Source: Mucilaginibacter cryoferens (GTDB lineage: Bacteria; Bacteroidota; Bacteroidia; Sphingobacteriales; Sphingobacteriaceae). Taken from it: 64,000 nucleotides of DNA. The translations under genes and the position numbers were made by a program. This document shows, in pieces, positions 19,274-29,136 of this stretch. Every line of letters begins with the position of its first letter. Positions within the stretch are counted from its first letter, which is position 1. The stretch is from assembly GCF_014205845.1 (NCBI RefSeq), contig NZ_JACHCR010000016.1, positions 98,519 through 162,518 of the forward strand. The letters are read 5' to 3'. A model generated the notes under the pieces. It did not search any database and had not been told where the DNA came from. It saw only the letters and a program-made list of their open reading frames with translations.

Positions 19274-20065
19274 TTAATTATTATTCTTTTCTTTTAAAAC
19301 ATTATCAACAAATTCAAACGTTGATAAAATGTCTGGTTTACCTTTGCCTATTGCAACGGTATGCTCGTAATGCGCTGATGGTTTTTTATCCACTGTTGAT
19401 ACCGTCCAGCCATCATCCCAAAACTTAACACCGGCACGGCCGGCGTTTATCATGGGTTCGATAGCTATCACCATCCCCTCTTCAAGCTTAATACCGGCTC
19501 CACGTTTACCGTAGTTAGGTACTTCGGGCTTCTCATGCAGTTTAACACCAACACCGTGCCCTACAAGCTCTTTAACTACGCCAAAGCCATTCTTCTCCGC
19601 ATGTTCCTGTATCGCGTAGCCTATATCACCTATACGCATGCCAACAACCGCTTTAGCAACACCCAGGTCTAAACACTCTTTGGTTACCCTCATGAGTTTT
19701 TTAACCATGTCACTTACTTCACCAATGGCAAAAGTATAAGCCGAGTCGCCAACAAAACCGTTTAGAATAGCTCCGCAATCAACAGAAACCAAATCTCCTT
19801 CTACCAATACATGCTTTCCGGGGAAACCATGTACAACCTGGTCATTTAAAGATATGCAAAGGGAATAAGGGAAACCGCCGTAGTTTAAAAAGGCGGGGAT
19901 ACCGCCGTTATCGCGTATAAAGGTTTCTGCAAGTCTGTCGAGTTGAATAGTAGTAACACCAGGGCCTATTATTTTTGCAACCTCAGCGTGTGTTCTGGAC
20001 ACCAGCAGGGCGCTTTCCCTAATGAGCTCTATCTCCTCGGCAGACTTATAAATTATTTTTGACAT
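19274..20065 (-). CDS. map: Methionine aminopeptidase, type I
   Basis: A 263-residue type I enzyme that removes the N-terminal methionine of new proteins. The metal-ligand motifs are in order: VVHGFPG, VDCGAILNGFVGDSAYTF (two aspartates), GHGVGVKLHEKP (histidines), AIEPMI and YEHTVAI (glutamates). It lies 6 bp after secY and before infA. The adk gene often found next to secY is absent, as is common in this phylum. Confidence 0.97.
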   Translation of the reverse strand: MSKIIYKSAEEIELIRESALLVSRTHAEVAKIIGPGVTTIQLDRLAETFIRDNGGIPAFLNYGGFPYSLCISLNDQVVHGFPGKHVLVEGDLVSVDCGAILNGFVGDSAYTFAIGEVSDMVKKLMRVTKECLDLGVAKAVVGMRIGDIGYAIQEHAEKNGFGVVKELVGHGVGVKLHEKPEVPNYGKRGAGIKLEEGMVIAIEPMINAGRAGVKFWDDGWTVSTVDKKPSAHYEHTVAIGKGKPDILSTFEFVDNVLKEKNNN

Positions 20066-20071
20066 TACTAA

Positions 20072-21412
20072 TTAGATCACTGTCGGACTTGTTCCGGCAG
20101 CAGCAGGCATTGCTGTACGTCCTTTAATTCGTCCGGTTTTCATTAAACCATCGTAATGGCGCATCAACAGGTGGCTTTCTATTTGTTGCAGTGTATCTAA
20201 CACAACACCCACCAGGATGATCAACGATGTACCACCAAAAAATCTTGCGAATATTGGAGACACACCAACCAAACTGGCAATTGCAGGTATAATTGCTACA
20301 ATAGCAAGGAAAATAGATCCTGGTAAGGTAATTCTCGATATCACCGCGTCAATATAATCGGCAGTTGATTTACCTGGTTTAACGCCGGGGATAAAGCCGC
20401 CATTCTTCTTCATATCATCAGCCATTTGGTTAGGGTTAACCGTAATAGCAGTGTAGAAGTAAGTAAACAAGATGATCAGAATACCAAACAGCGTATTATG
20501 CTGCCATGAATTATAATTTGATAACGCAATTAAAATACCGTTTGATGATATGCTTGGCATAAACTGTTGTACAGTTTGAGGTATAAACATTAATGCCTGG
20601 GCAAAAATGATTGGCATAACACCGGCAGCATTAACCTTTAAAGGTATATACTGACGTACGCCGCCATATTGTTTATTACCTACTATGCGTTTAGCATATT
20701 GTACCGCAATTTTACGTGTACCCTGTACAATCATGATAGTGAACATTACCACACCAATAAGACCCACGATTTCAACAATAAAAGATACTAAACCTCCTGC
20801 ACCACTGGTACGGGAGTTAAACTCTGTTAAAAACGCACCTGGCAACTGGGCAATAATACCAACCATAATGATAAGTGATATACCATTACCAATACCTTTG
20901 TCTGTAATTTTTTCGCCCAGCCACATTACAAATAATGTACCTGCGGTTAAAACAAACATGTTAAGTATGGTAAAAAATGGGTTGCTTATCAGCATTGCTT
21001 CCGGAGAGATCTGCGATTTAAGGTAACCTATAGCCTGCAGAGCAGTGATACCTATGGTTAGGTAACGTGTCCACTGGTTAAGTTTGTTACGGCCGCTTTC
21101 GCCCTCTTTTTGCAATTTGGTAAAGTATGGAACTGCGATACCTAATAATTGCACCACAATTGAAGCCGAGATATAAGGCATTACACCCAATGCAAAAATA
21201 GAGGAACGCGAAAACGATCCTCCTGCAAACATATTCAGCAATCCTACTAATCCTTCTGCTTTTTGGTTAGCTACTGACGCAGGATTAACCCCCGGTAGTA
21301 CCACAAAGGAACCTACGCGATATATTAAAAGAAATAAGAGTGTGTTTAAAATACGCACTCTCAGATCTTCGATTTTCCAGATATTGGATAATGTGGTGAA
21401 AAATTTCTTCAT
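20072..21412 (-). CDS. secY: Protein translocase subunit SecY
   Basis: A 446-residue polytopic inner membrane protein with ten predicted membrane segments, the channel of the Sec translocon. Typical stretches are FLLIYRVGSFVVLPGVNP (TM1), YISASIVVQLLGIAVP (TM2), GNGISLIIMVGIIA and the C-terminal LLMRHYDGLMKTGRIKGR. It is co-transcribed with rplO (7 bp apart) and map (6 bp), so translocon supply follows ribosome synthesis. Confidence 0.98.
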   Translation of the reverse strand: MKKFFTTLSNIWKIEDLRVRILNTLLFLLIYRVGSFVVLPGVNPASVANQKAEGLVGLLNMFAGGSFSRSSIFALGVMPYISASIVVQLLGIAVPYFTKLQKEGESGRNKLNQWTRYLTIGITALQAIGYLKSQISPEAMLISNPFFTILNMFVLTAGTLFVMWLGEKITDKGIGNGISLIIMVGIIAQLPGAFLTEFNSRTSGAGGLVSFIVEIVGLIGVVMFTIMIVQGTRKIAVQYAKRIVGNKQYGGVRQYIPLKVNAAGVMPIIFAQALMFIPQTVQQFMPSISSNGILIALSNYNSWQHNTLFGILIILFTYFYTAITVNPNQMADDMKKNGGFIPGVKPGKSTADYIDAVISRITLPGSIFLAIVAIIPAIASLVGVSPIFARFFGGTSLIILVGVVLDTLQQIESHLLMRHYDGLMKTGRIKGRTAMPAAAGTSPTVI

Positions 21413-21419
21413 CCTAAAA

Positions 21420-21866
21420 TTATAGCTTAACTATGGTACCACCAGCTGCTTCAATAGCTTTTTGAGCCGTAGCAGTAAATGCATGTGCCTTAACTTCTAA
21501 TTTGGCAGTTAATTCGCCACGACCAAGGATTTTAACCAGATCGTTACGAGACACCAAACCGTGCAATTTCAAAGTATCAAAATCGACAACATCAAGTGTG
21601 TATTTTGTTACTAATTCTTGCAATACATCAAGGTTTACACCTGTGTATTCAATACGGTTAGGATTTTTAAAACCAACCTTAGGCACACGGCGCTGCAAAG
21701 GCATCTGACCGCCTTCAAAACCAACCTTAGTGCTTGTACCTGAACGTGAACCGGCACCTTTATGGCCCCGGGTTGACGTACCGCCACGGCCAGAACCTGT
21801 ACCACGGCCAATTCTTTTTCTATTTTTAGTAGAACCTTCTGCAGGTTTTAAATTACTTAAATTCAT
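21420..21866 (-). CDS. rplO: 50S ribosomal protein L15
   Basis: A 148-residue L15, a late-assembly 23S rRNA-binding protein. The N-terminus is the usual Gly/Arg-rich extension (KRIGRGTGSGRGGTSTRGHK), followed by FEGGQMPLQRRVPKVGF. It lies between rpmD (4 bp) and secY (7 bp), the standard spc order. Confidence 0.98.
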   Translation of the reverse strand: MNLSNLKPAEGSTKNRKRIGRGTGSGRGGTSTRGHKGAGSRSGTSTKVGFEGGQMPLQRRVPKVGFKNPNRIEYTGVNLDVLQELVTKYTLDVVDFDTLKLHGLVSRNDLVKILGRGELTAKLEVKAHAFTATAQKAIEAAGGTIVKL

Positions 21867-21870
21867 GATA

Positions 21871-22050
21871 TTAAATATTTTCTACCGCTACCAGGTGGTT
21901 AACTTTTCTAACCATACCAATTATAGCTGCAGTTGCCTCAACTTCCACACTGTGGTTAATTTTACGCAAGCCTAATGCTTCGACAGTCCTTTTTTGGCGC
22001 TCACTTCTGTCGATCACGCTCTTAATCTGAGTTATTTTGATTTTGGCCAT
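21871..22050 (-). CDS. rpmD: 50S ribosomal protein L30
   Basis: A 59-residue protein translated by hand: MAKIKITQIKSVIDRSERQK, then TVEALGLRKINHSVEVE and IIGMVRKVNHLVAVE. The length and the motif LGLRKINHSVE identify L30. It lies 5 bp after rpsE and 4 bp before rplO. Confidence 0.96.
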   Translation of the reverse strand: MAKIKITQIKSVIDRSERQKRTVEALGLRKINHSVEVEATAAIIGMVRKVNHLVAVENI

Positions 22051-22055
22051 GACGA

Positions 22056-22574
22056 TTATCCGTTAAATACTTTACCTAAACTAATGCCACGTTGCTGTGC
22101 TACTGTATGTGCATCACGTAATTGTGATAACGCAGATACGGTTGCTTTAACCACGTTGTGCGGATTTGATGAACCTTTTGATTTTGCTAACACGTTGTGG
22201 ATACCTGCAGACTCTAACACTGCACGCATTGCACCACCTGCGATAACACCGGTACCATTTGCTGCTGGTTTCAAGAAAACGAAACCGCCGCTAAATTTAC
22301 CAATTTGCTCGTGAGGGATAGTGTTGTTGATAATAGGAACTTTAACTAAGTTCTTTTTAGCATCATCAATACCTTTTGCAATTGCTTCAGTAACCTCTTT
22401 TGCTTTACCTAATCCGTAACCTACAACACCGTTCTCATCGCCTACAACCACAATGGCTGAAAAGCTGAAAGTACGACCACCTTTGGTTACTTTGGCAACA
22501 CGTTGTATGCTTACCAAGCGGTCTTTTAATTCGATCTCGCTTGTTTTTACTCTTTTTATGTTGATTGTTGACAT
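22056..22574 (-). CDS. rpsE: 30S ribosomal protein S5
   Basis: A 172-residue S5, important for decoding fidelity. The N-terminal dsRNA-binding-like domain ([38 protein letters not shown]) is followed by the C-terminal domain with [17 protein letters not shown] and [11 protein letters not shown]. It lies in the usual spc order between rplR and rpmD. Confidence 0.98.
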   Translation of the reverse strand: MSTINIKRVKTSEIELKDRLVSIQRVAKVTKGGRTFSFSAIVVVGDENGVVGYGLGKAKEVTEAIAKGIDDAKKNLVKVPIINNTIPHEQIGKFSGGFVFLKPAANGTGVIAGGAMRAVLESAGIHNVLAKSKGSSNPHNVVKATVSALSQLRDAHTVAQQRGISLGKVFNG

Positions 22575-22586
22575 TTCTCTGTTCGA

Positions 22587-22937
22587 TTAAAAGTTTAAAC
22601 CACCTTCACGTGCACCTTCGGCCAGTGACTTAACACGACCATGGTACAAATAACCGTTTCTGTCGAAAACCACATCTTTGATACCTGCTGCGATAGCTTT
22701 TTGAGCTACCAGTTTGCCTACGGCTACTGATTGATCAGATTTTGTGCCATCAGCTGCAAAGTCTTTTGATAAAGATGATGCTGATACGATAGTTTTACCG
22801 GTTAAATCGTCAATGATCTGCGCGTAAATACCTTTATTGCTCCTAAATACTGACAGGCGAGGACGCTCTGTTGATCCTGAAAGGCGTTTTCTAATACCTT
22901 TTTTAATCCTGTCTCTTCTTGATAATTTAGCTCCCAT
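22587..22937 (-). CDS. rplR: 50S ribosomal protein L18
   Basis: A 116-residue L18, which with L5 binds 5S rRNA. It shows the basic N-terminus [20 protein letters not shown], then [18 protein letters not shown] and the C-terminal [18 protein letters not shown]. It lies 5 bp after rplF and 12 bp before rpsE. Confidence 0.98.
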   Translation of the reverse strand: MGAKLSRRDRIKKGIRKRLSGSTERPRLSVFRSNKGIYAQIIDDLTGKTIVSASSLSKDFAADGTKSDQSVAVGKLVAQKAIAAGIKDVVFDRNGYLYHGRVKSLAEGAREGGLNF

Positions 22938-22942
22938 GACGA

Positions 22943-23500
22943 TTATTTTTTAGATGCTGATTTACCTGCTTTTCTTCTCAATATCTCGCCTACAAACTTA
23001 ATACCTTTACCTTTGTAAGGCTCTGGAGTACGTAATGAGCGTATTTTTGCAGCTACCTGGCCAATTAACTGTTTGTCAATTGATTCAAGTATGATAGTTG
23101 GGTTTTTACCCTTATCAGCAGTGGTTGTAACTTTAATTTCTGTTGGCAATTCAAATACATAGTGGTGAGAGTAACCCAACACTAAATCTAATGTATTACC
23201 GGTATTGGTAGCACGGTAACCTACACCAACTAATTCTTGCTGTATTTTGTAACCATCTGTTACACCTGTTACCATGTTATTTAAAAGCGAACGGTATAAA
23301 CCGTGTAATGCTTTGTGACGTTTCTGATCAGACGGGCGTTGAACCAGTAACTGACCATCTTCCTGTGCAATGGTGATATCGCTATCAACCGCTTGCTGCA
23401 ACTCACCTTTAGGGCCTTTTACAGTAACAACATTCTCTGCTGATACGGTAATAGTAACTCCTGCTGGTATTGCTATCGGTGCTTTTCCTACTCTTGACAT
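22943..23500 (-). CDS. rplF: 50S ribosomal protein L6
   Basis: A 185-residue L6 near the factor-binding site. It has two related domains ([27 protein letters not shown]; then LVGVGYRA and [15 protein letters not shown]) and a basic C-terminus. It lies 16 bp after rpsH. Confidence 0.98.
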   Translation of the reverse strand: MSRVGKAPIAIPAGVTITVSAENVVTVKGPKGELQQAVDSDITIAQEDGQLLVQRPSDQKRHKALHGLYRSLLNNMVTGVTDGYKIQQELVGVGYRATNTGNTLDLVLGYSHHYVFELPTEIKVTTTADKGKNPTIILESIDKQLIGQVAAKIRSLRTPEPYKGKGIKFVGEILRRKAGKSASKK

Positions 23501-23516
23501 TGCTTAATTTCTCCTA

Positions 23517-23915
23517 TTAATAAACGTAGCATAAAACTTCGCCACCAACATTTAACTGACGGGCTTCTTTATCAGACATTACGCCTTTAGAAGTTGACAG
23601 GATGGCGATACCTAAACCATTTAATACTCTTGGCATTTTTTCCATGCCTGCGTATTTCCTCAAACCTGGTTTACTGATGCGCGTAATGCTACGGATAGCA
23701 GAAATTTTAGTTATTGGGTGGTATTTTAAAGCCACTTTAATAGTGCCTTGTACTGTACCATCTTCAAACTTGTAATTGGCAATGTAACCTTTGTCGAAAA
23801 GCACCTTAGTGATTTCCTTTTTCAGATTTGATGCAGGAATTTCAACAACCCTATGGTTGGCTTTAATAGCATTCCTTACTCTTGTAAGATAATCTGCGAT
23901 TGGATCTGTATTCAT
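23517..23915 (-). CDS. rpsH: 30S ribosomal protein S8
   Basis: A 132-residue S8, a primary 16S rRNA binder and, in E. coli, repressor of the spc operon. It shows DPIADYLTRVRNAIKANH, SKPGLRKYAG and the C-terminal GLGIAILSTSKGVMSDKEAR. It is 190 bp downstream of rpsN, the second longest gap within the operon, and that gap contains a heptamer-repeat pair. Confidence 0.98.
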   Translation of the reverse strand: MNTDPIADYLTRVRNAIKANHRVVEIPASNLKKEITKVLFDKGYIANYKFEDGTVQGTIKVALKYHPITKISAIRSITRISKPGLRKYAGMEKMPRVLNGLGIAILSTSKGVMSDKEARQLNVGGEVLCYVY

Positions 23916-23990
23916 TTTATTGGGTTATGATAGTGGTTTCCTCCCCGTAACATCCGGGCCGACCTTCCATCGGTTAATTCTTTTTTTGTA

Positions 23991-24093
23991 TCTCGGATTT
24001 GGAATGTTCGATTTCGGATTTATCCCCTCAAACTACAATTTCCGATTTAACACAAAATATCAAATTCCGAAATGAAATTCCGAAATCCGATAT
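23991..24093. repeat. Heptamer-repeat inverted pair, rpsN-rpsH gap
   Basis: The left arm at 23991-24021 reads GGATTTG, GAATGTT, CGATTTC, GGATTT. The right arm (about 24038-24093) holds the inverse words AATTCCGAAAT and TTCCGAAATCCGATAT with one phase slip. Almost the same left-arm sequence occurs at 42198-42230 in an unrelated gap. Confidence 0.75.
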
Positions 24094-24105
24094 TTTATTT
24101 TTTGC

Positions 24106-24375
24106 TTACCAGCTTGCTTTCTTTACTCCCGGGATCTTGCCATCAAGAGCCATTTCACGGAATGTAACGCGTGAAATACCAAACTGACGCATGTAACCAC
24201 GTGGGCGACCGGTTAATTTACAACGGTTGTGTAATTTTACCGGAGATGATGCTTTAGGTAATTTATCTAAACCAACGTAATCGCCGGCTTCTTTAAGGGC
24301 TGCTCTTTTCTCTGCGTATTTAGCAACCAATTTAGCGCGCTTTACTTCACGAGCTTTTACACCTTCTTTAGCCAT
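24106..24375 (-). CDS. rpsN: 30S ribosomal protein S14, zinc-free form
   Basis: An 89-residue S14 started at [16 protein letters not shown]; the ATG at 24375 overlaps the rplE stop by 8 bp, and an upstream start at 24405 would only add residues lying inside rplE. The C-terminal [20 protein letters not shown] is the C-minus type: only one cysteine of the zinc motif is present. The family sits in the 30S head. Confidence 0.97.
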   Translation of the reverse strand: MAKEGVKAREVKRAKLVAKYAEKRAALKEAGDYVGLDKLPKASSPVKLHNRCKLTGRPRGYMRQFGISRVTFREMALDGKIPGVKKASW

Positions 24376-24931
24376 TGCTATTTTGATTTTTAAATGGTAA
24401 TCCAAATTGTTTCAACAACTCCAATGCTTCAACATCGTTTGTTGCGGAGGTTACAAAGGTAATATCCATACCTTGGATTTTATTGATTTTGTCAATATTT
24501 ATCTCAGGGAATATAATTTGCTCTGTAATACCTAAAGTATAGTTACCTCTTCCGTCAAAACCTTTATCGTTGATGCCTTTAAAATCACGGATACGTGGCA
24601 GGGCAACTGCGATTAAACGATCTAAAAACTCGTACATTGTGTTGTCACGCAAGGTAACACGTACGCCTACCGGCATATTTTTACGCAATTTAAAGTTAGA
24701 GATATCTTTTTTAGATTTTGAAGATACTGCTTGCTGGCCAGTGATGGTTGTAAGCTCGGTGATTGTGTTCTCGATAAGTTTTTTATCGGTAGTAGCACCG
24801 CCAACACCCTGGTTAATGGCAATTTTCTCCAATTTAGGAACTTGCATTACGCTTTTGTACTGAAATTTATCTTTCAGCGCGGTGCGAATTTCGTCCTTGT
24901 ATTTTGTTTTTAATCTCGGTATGTAAGTCAT
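24368..24931 (-). CDS. rplE: 50S ribosomal protein L5
   Basis: A 187-residue L5, which binds 5S rRNA and contacts S13 and P-site tRNA. It shows [31 protein letters not shown] and the C-terminal [10 protein letters not shown] and [10 protein letters not shown]. Its start ATG shares one base with the rplX stop, and its end overlaps rpsN, so translation of the three is probably coupled. Confidence 0.98.
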   Translation of the reverse strand: MTYIPRLKTKYKDEIRTALKDKFQYKSVMQVPKLEKIAINQGVGGATTDKKLIENTITELTTITGQQAVSSKSKKDISNFKLRKNMPVGVRVTLRDNTMYEFLDRLIAVALPRIRDFKGINDKGFDGRGNYTLGITEQIIFPEINIDKINKIQGMDITFVTSATNDVEALELLKQFGLPFKNQNSNG

Positions 24932-25275
24932 TACTTAATTTCCTCCCCTGATTTTTTTGCTACCCTTACTAATTTGCCGGCATCGTTCAATTTACGGCCA
25001 ACACGGGTTGTATTACCTGTTTTAGGATCAACCAGCATTAGGTTTGAAATATGTATAGCAGCTTCTTGTTTAACAATTCCGCCGTTAGGATTAGCAGCAT
25101 TAGGTTTAGTATGTTTTGATACCATATTGGCACCTTCAACAATAGCTCTGCCTTTGTCAACTAATACTTCAACAATTTTGCCTTGTGTTCCTTTTGAATC
25201 ACCGGCCATAACCTTTACTAAATCACCTTTACGGATCTTTAATTTGGTTGGTTGTACGTGTTTTTTCTTTTCCAT
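24931..25275 (-). CDS. rplX: 50S ribosomal protein L24
   Basis: A 114-residue L24, an assembly initiator with a KOW motif ([40 protein letters not shown]). It lies 2 bp after rplN and overlaps rplE by one base. Confidence 0.98.
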   Translation of the reverse strand: MEKKKHVQPTKLKIRKGDLVKVMAGDSKGTQGKIVEVLVDKGRAIVEGANMVSKHTKPNAANPNGGIVKQEAAIHISNLMLVDPKTGNTTRVGRKLNDAGKLVRVAKKSGEEIK

Positions 25276-25277
25276 GA

Positions 25278-25646
25278 TTACAATACCTCTGGTGCTAATG
25301 ATACAATTTTCATAAATTGTTTCTCACGCAGTTCTCTTGCAACCGGGCCAAAGATACGTGTGCCTCTTGGCTCATCCTGGTTATTTAACAAAACAGCTGC
25401 GTTATCGTCGAAACGGATGTATGAACCATCTTTTCTGCGGATTTCTTTTTTGGTGCGTACTACTACGGCTTTTGATACAGTACCTTTTTTAACGTTACCT
25501 GAAGGTAAAGCGCTTTTTACGGTTACTACTATCTTATCGCCGATAGATGCATACCTTTTACCGGTACCACCTAACACACGGATCACTAAAACTTCTTTAG
25601 CGCCACTGTTATCGGCTACGTTTAATCTTGATTCCTGTTGTACCAT
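25278..25646 (-). CDS. rplN: 50S ribosomal protein L14
   Basis: A 122-residue L14 ([57 protein letters not shown]), which forms an intersubunit bridge. The length is standard. One base separates it from rpsQ. Confidence 0.98.
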   Translation of the reverse strand: MVQQESRLNVADNSGAKEVLVIRVLGGTGKRYASIGDKIVVTVKSALPSGNVKKGTVSKAVVVRTKKEIRRKDGSYIRFDDNAAVLLNNQDEPRGTRIFGPVARELREKQFMKIVSLAPEVL

Positions 25647-25647
25647 C

Positions 25648-25902
25648 TTATTTAGCCCTTTCTAAAATTTGAACTAATCTCCAGTTTTTGCTCTTGCTAA
25701 GCGGGCGGGTTTCCATAATCAATACGGTATCGCCAATTCCACAAGTGTTGGTCTCATCATGAGCCATAAATTTTGTGGTTTTTTTCACGAATTTACCGTA
25801 GATAGGGTGTTTTACTTTACGCTCAACAGCCACTACAATAGATTTCTCCATCTTATTGCTAACCACCAGGCCGGTACGTGTTTTTCTTAAATTTCTTTCC
25901 AT
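25648..25902 (-). CDS. rpsQ: 30S ribosomal protein S17
   Basis: An 84-residue OB-fold protein ([53 protein letters not shown]), a primary 16S rRNA binder. It lies 20 bp after rpmC. Confidence 0.98.
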   Translation of the reverse strand: MERNLRKTRTGLVVSNKMEKSIVVAVERKVKHPIYGKFVKKTTKFMAHDETNTCGIGDTVLIMETRPLSKSKNWRLVQILERAK

Positions 25903-25922
25903 TTTTCTGAATGCTTAAAAAA

Positions 25923-26132
25923 TTAATTCTTTTCAGAAGCCGACGCCGCTTTGCGTTTTGTTAATTCAGTATTTAACTGAGCAATTCCCTTGCGTACCTT
26001 TGTTATACGGGTTGGATTCTCAATAGCCGACACTGCGTGCGCAAATTTCAATTTGGTTAGGGTTGACCTCTCCTCGCTTAGTTTTGCATTCAATTCTTCG
26101 GTTGATAGCTCCAAAATTTCTGAGTTTTTCAT
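25923..26132 (-). CDS. rpmC: 50S ribosomal protein L29
   Basis: A 69-residue two-helix protein (LSTEELNAKLSEERSTLTKL, then FAHAVSAIENPTRITKVRK) at the tunnel exit, where signal recognition particle and trigger factor dock. It follows rplP after 81 bp, a gap that contains a heptamer-repeat pair. Confidence 0.97.
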   Translation of the reverse strand: MKNSEILELSTEELNAKLSEERSTLTKLKFAHAVSAIENPTRITKVRKGIAQLNTELTKRKAASASEKN

Positions 26133-26144
26133 TTTCTTATTATT

Positions 26145-26209
26145 GTTTTGAGTTTTTAGTTCTAAGCCTACTATACCAAACTGATAACCGCAAACTCAAA
26201 ACCGCTGAC
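26145..26209. repeat. Heptamer-repeat inverted pair, rplP-rpmC gap
   Basis: The left arm at 26145-26166 reads GTTTTGA, GTTTTTA, GTTCTAA. The right arm at 26178-26209, read on the other strand, gives GTCAGCG, GTTTTGA, GTTTGCG, GTTATCA. The arms share an 11-bp perfect inversion, GTTTTGAGTTT at 26145-26155 with its complement at 26192-26202. Confidence 0.75.
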
Positions 26210-26213
26210 TTAT

Positions 26214-26636
26214 TTATGCTTCTACGTAATCCCTACGTACTATAAATCTTGTTTGTACAGGAAGCTTGGCAGCTGCAAGGCGTAAAGCCTCTTTAGCAAT
26301 TTCCAAGGACACTCCTTCGGCTTCAAAGATGATCCGTCCGGGGCGTACTACCGCTACCCAATACTCTGGAGCACCTTTACCTTTACCCATACGTACCTCT
26401 GCTGGTTTTTTGGTTACAGGCTTGTCAGGAAAAATCCTGATCCACACCTGGCCTTCACGTTTCATAAAACGTGTCACAGCGATACGTGCAGCCTCGATCT
26501 GGCGGCTGGTAATCCATGCCGCTTCGAGTGATTTTACACCGAAAGATCCGAATGAAAGTTCAGCACCACGAGTGGCTAAACCTTTCATCCTGCCTTTTTG
26601 CATCTTTCTGAACTTCGTTCTTTTTGGCTGTAGCAT
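26214..26636 (-). CDS. rplP: 50S ribosomal protein L16
   Basis: A 140-residue L16 ([24 protein letters not shown]-like [38 protein letters not shown]), which positions A-site tRNA at the peptidyl transferase centre. It follows rpsC after 49 bp. Confidence 0.98.
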   Translation of the reverse strand: MLQPKRTKFRKMQKGRMKGLATRGAELSFGSFGVKSLEAAWITSRQIEAARIAVTRFMKREGQVWIRIFPDKPVTKKPAEVRMGKGKGAPEYWVAVVRPGRIIFEAEGVSLEIAKEALRLAAAKLPVQTRFIVRRDYVEA

Positions 26637-26685
26637 TTTCTTAAGCTTTTATATCGTTACGATATCTGTCTTCTACTTGTAATTA

Positions 26686-27597
26686 TTATCTCTTTCCTGG
26701 GCCACCTGGACGGTTACCGCCTCCTTGACCACCTGGACGGTTGCCACCTGGACCACCCGGACGGCTGTTACCGCCACCACGAGGACCATTGTTGCCACCT
26801 GCACCCGGGCCACCTCTGCGATCGCCACCTGGTTTCCTGTCATTTCTGCGTTCGCCACCACGTTCGCCACCGCGAGCGTTGTCACGACCACCGAATGCCG
26901 GAGCACCATCTGGTCTGCCACCTTTACCGCTTGCGCTGCTTGCACCACCAATGTTTGGTGATAAATCGCGTTTGCCGTAAACTTCGCCTTTACAGATCCA
27001 TACTTTAACACCTATTTTACCATAAGTAGTTAATGCTTCTGCTAATGCGTAGTCGATATCAGCACGGAAAGTGTGCAAAGGAATCCTTCCTTCTTTGTAT
27101 TGTTCGCTACGTGCCATCTCAGCGCCACCTAAACGGCCTGATGTCATGATCTTGATTCCTTCAGCACCCATTCTCATGGTTGAAGCAATTGTAGTTTTCA
27201 TGGCACGACGGAAAGAGATACGTGCTTCTAATTGTTTTGCGATACCTTCTGCAACTAATTGTGCATCAAGCTCCGGGCGTTTGATCTCGAATATGTTGAT
27301 CTGAACTTCCTTTTTGGTAAGTTTTTTCAACTCTTCTTTGATCTTATCAACCTCGGCACCGCCTTTACCAATCACAATACCCGGACGGGCAGTGTGGATA
27401 GTTACAGTGATGCGTTTTAAAGTACGTTCGATAACTACTTTTGATACACCACCTTTAGCGATACGTGCTGAAAGATATTTGCGGATTTTTTCGTCTTCAA
27501 CTAATTTGTCGGCATAATGATTGCCACCGAACCAATTAGAATCCCAACCTCTGATGATTCCTAATCTGTTACCTATTGGATGTGCTTTCTGTCCCAT
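26686..27597 (-). CDS. rpsC: 30S ribosomal protein S3 with long RGG-rich tail
   Basis: A 303-residue S3. The type II KH domain spans about 38-107 with [14 protein letters not shown] as the GxxG loop, and the C-terminal domain runs to about 215 ([19 protein letters not shown]). A tail of roughly 85 residues follows, built of Gly, Arg, Pro, Asn and Asp with repeated RGG and RPGG motifs ([20 protein letters not shown]). E. coli S3 has 233 residues, so the tail is a low-complexity extension, probably disordered and able to bind RNA. S3 lines the mRNA entry channel and has helicase activity in E. coli. Confidence 0.97.
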   Translation of the reverse strand: MGQKAHPIGNRLGIIRGWDSNWFGGNHYADKLVEDEKIRKYLSARIAKGGVSKVVIERTLKRITVTIHTARPGIVIGKGGAEVDKIKEELKKLTKKEVQINIFEIKRPELDAQLVAEGIAKQLEARISFRRAMKTTIASTMRMGAEGIKIMTSGRLGGAEMARSEQYKEGRIPLHTFRADIDYALAEALTTYGKIGVKVWICKGEVYGKRDLSPNIGGASSASGKGGRPDGAPAFGGRDNARGGERGGERRNDRKPGGDRRGGPGAGGNNGPRGGGNSRPGGPGGNRPGGQGGGNRPGGPGKR

Positions 27598-27603
27598 TTC
27601 AAA

Positions 27604-28032
27604 TTAATTGTTATCGTTTTTACTATCCACAACCAGTGTTACGTGGTTTGAGCGTTTACGGATACGGTATCCTCTTCCTTGCGGAGCAGGGCGTAATCTT
27701 TTTAGCTGACGGCCACCGCCTACTGAAATCTCTTTCACAAATAAACCTGCTTCTTCAACACGTTTGCCTTCGTTTTTTGCTTCCCAGTTTTTGATGGCTG
27801 ATAACAAAAGTTTCTCTACACGTATAGCAGCTTCTTTATTTGTAAATTTTAGTATAGCTAACGCTTTCTCAACGTTTTCGCCACGGATCAGGTCAACTAC
27901 CAAACGCATTTTGCGTGGTGAAGTTGGGCAATCCTGTAGTTTAGCAACTGAAGCGCCACCTACAACGGCTTTTGCAGCTTCTTTTTGCTGTCTGATCAGT
28001 ACAGACTTTTTGATTTTAGTTGTTGCTTCCAT
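27604..28032 (-). CDS. rplV: 50S ribosomal protein L22
   Basis: A 142-residue L22, whose beta-hairpin lines the exit tunnel. The core shows [17 protein letters not shown], the central [12 protein letters not shown] and the hairpin [20 protein letters not shown]. About 30 extra, Lys/Ala-rich residues precede the core compared with E. coli. It lies 3 bp after rpsS and 6 bp before rpsC. Confidence 0.98.
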   Translation of the reverse strand: MEATTKIKKSVLIRQQKEAAKAVVGGASVAKLQDCPTSPRKMRLVVDLIRGENVEKALAILKFTNKEAAIRVEKLLLSAIKNWEAKNEGKRVEEAGLFVKEISVGGGRQLKRLRPAPQGRGYRIRKRSNHVTLVVDSKNDNN

Positions 28033-28035
28033 GCC

Positions 28036-28302
28036 TTATTTTTTCTTTTCTGCGTGACCGCGGAATGTACGGGTTGGAGCAAATTCTCCCAACTTGTGAC
28101 CAACCATGTTTTCTGTTACATACACAGGGATAAACTTGTTACCATTGTGTACTGCGAATGTGTGACCAACGAAATCAGGAGAGATCATGGAACGACGTGA
28201 CCATGTTTTTACAACTGATTTTTTGCTTGATTCATTCAAGGTAAGAACTTTTCTTTCCAGGTTATGATCAATATAAGGTCCTTTTTTAATTGAACGTGCC
28301 AT
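28036..28302 (-). CDS. rpsS: 30S ribosomal protein S19
   Basis: An 88-residue S19 ([55 protein letters not shown]) of the 30S head, paired with S13. It overlaps the rplB stop by one base. Confidence 0.98.
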   Translation of the reverse strand: MARSIKKGPYIDHNLERKVLTLNESSKKSVVKTWSRRSMISPDFVGHTFAVHNGNKFIPVYVTENMVGHKLGEFAPTRTFRGHAEKKK

Positions 28303-29129
28303 TATTTTTTCCTTCTTTCAATGATATAACGATCAGACCCTTTTTTCTTGTCACGTGTTTTGTAGCCTTTAGCTAACAAACCTTTACGTGAACGTGGATG
28401 ACCACCTGAGGCTCTACCCTCACCACCACCCATAGGGTGATCTACCGGGTTCATGGCAACACCACGAACACGCGGCCTGCGGCCTAACCAACGTTTGCGG
28501 CCTGCTTTACCTAACACCGCGTTTGCTCTTTCGCCATTTGAAACGGTACCGATAGTTGCCAAACAAGTTGACAGTATCATACGTGTTTCGCCTGAAGGCA
28601 ATTTAATAATGGCATATTTACCATCGCGGGCTGAAAGCTGAGCGTAAGTACCGGCGCTGCGGGCAATAACACCACCCTGGCCTGGGTTTAACTCAATATT
28701 GTGGATGATAGAACCTAACGGGATGTTCTTCAAAGGCATGGTATTACCAACCTCTGGAGCAGCGCTCTCGCCGGCTACAACTACCGTACCAACTGTTAAG
28801 CCTTCCGGAGCTATCATATAACGTTTTTCACCATCAACAAAGTGTAACAGCGCTATACGTGCAGATCTGTTAGGATCATACTCAATAGTTGCAACTTTTG
28901 CCGGGATATCAAACTTATTACGTTTAAAATCAATCAACCTATATGCTTGTTTATGACCACCACCCATGTAGCGCATAGTCATTTTACCGGTGTTGTTACG
29001 ACCGCCCGATCTAGTGTTGGCTGATACAACCAACGACTTTTCAGGAACGTTTGTTGTAATATCAGAGTTAGATACATCAACTCTGAAGCGGGTACCCGGG
29101 GTAACCGGTTTAAATCTCTTTACTGCCAT
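28302..29129 (-). CDS. rplB: 50S ribosomal protein L2
   Basis: A 275-residue L2, the most conserved large-subunit protein, needed for subunit joining and peptidyl transfer. Conserved stretches include [29 protein letters not shown] and the C-terminal [20 protein letters not shown] loop near the peptidyl transferase centre. It lies 7 bp after rplW. Confidence 0.98.
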   Translation of the reverse strand: MAVKRFKPVTPGTRFRVDVSNSDITTNVPEKSLVVSANTRSGGRNNTGKMTMRYMGGGHKQAYRLIDFKRNKFDIPAKVATIEYDPNRSARIALLHFVDGEKRYMIAPEGLTVGTVVVAGESAAPEVGNTMPLKNIPLGSIIHNIELNPGQGGVIARSAGTYAQLSARDGKYAIIKLPSGETRMILSTCLATIGTVSNGERANAVLGKAGRKRWLGRRPRVRGVAMNPVDHPMGGGEGRASGGHPRSRKGLLAKGYKTRDKKKGSDRYIIERRKK

Positions 29130-29136
29130 GTCTTAA

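Noticed and set aside
26673..27011. Frame overlapping the S3 tail in another reading frame
   Set aside because: It arises from the GC-rich Gly/Arg codons of the tail; the S3 frame continues from a conserved core and explains the sequence.
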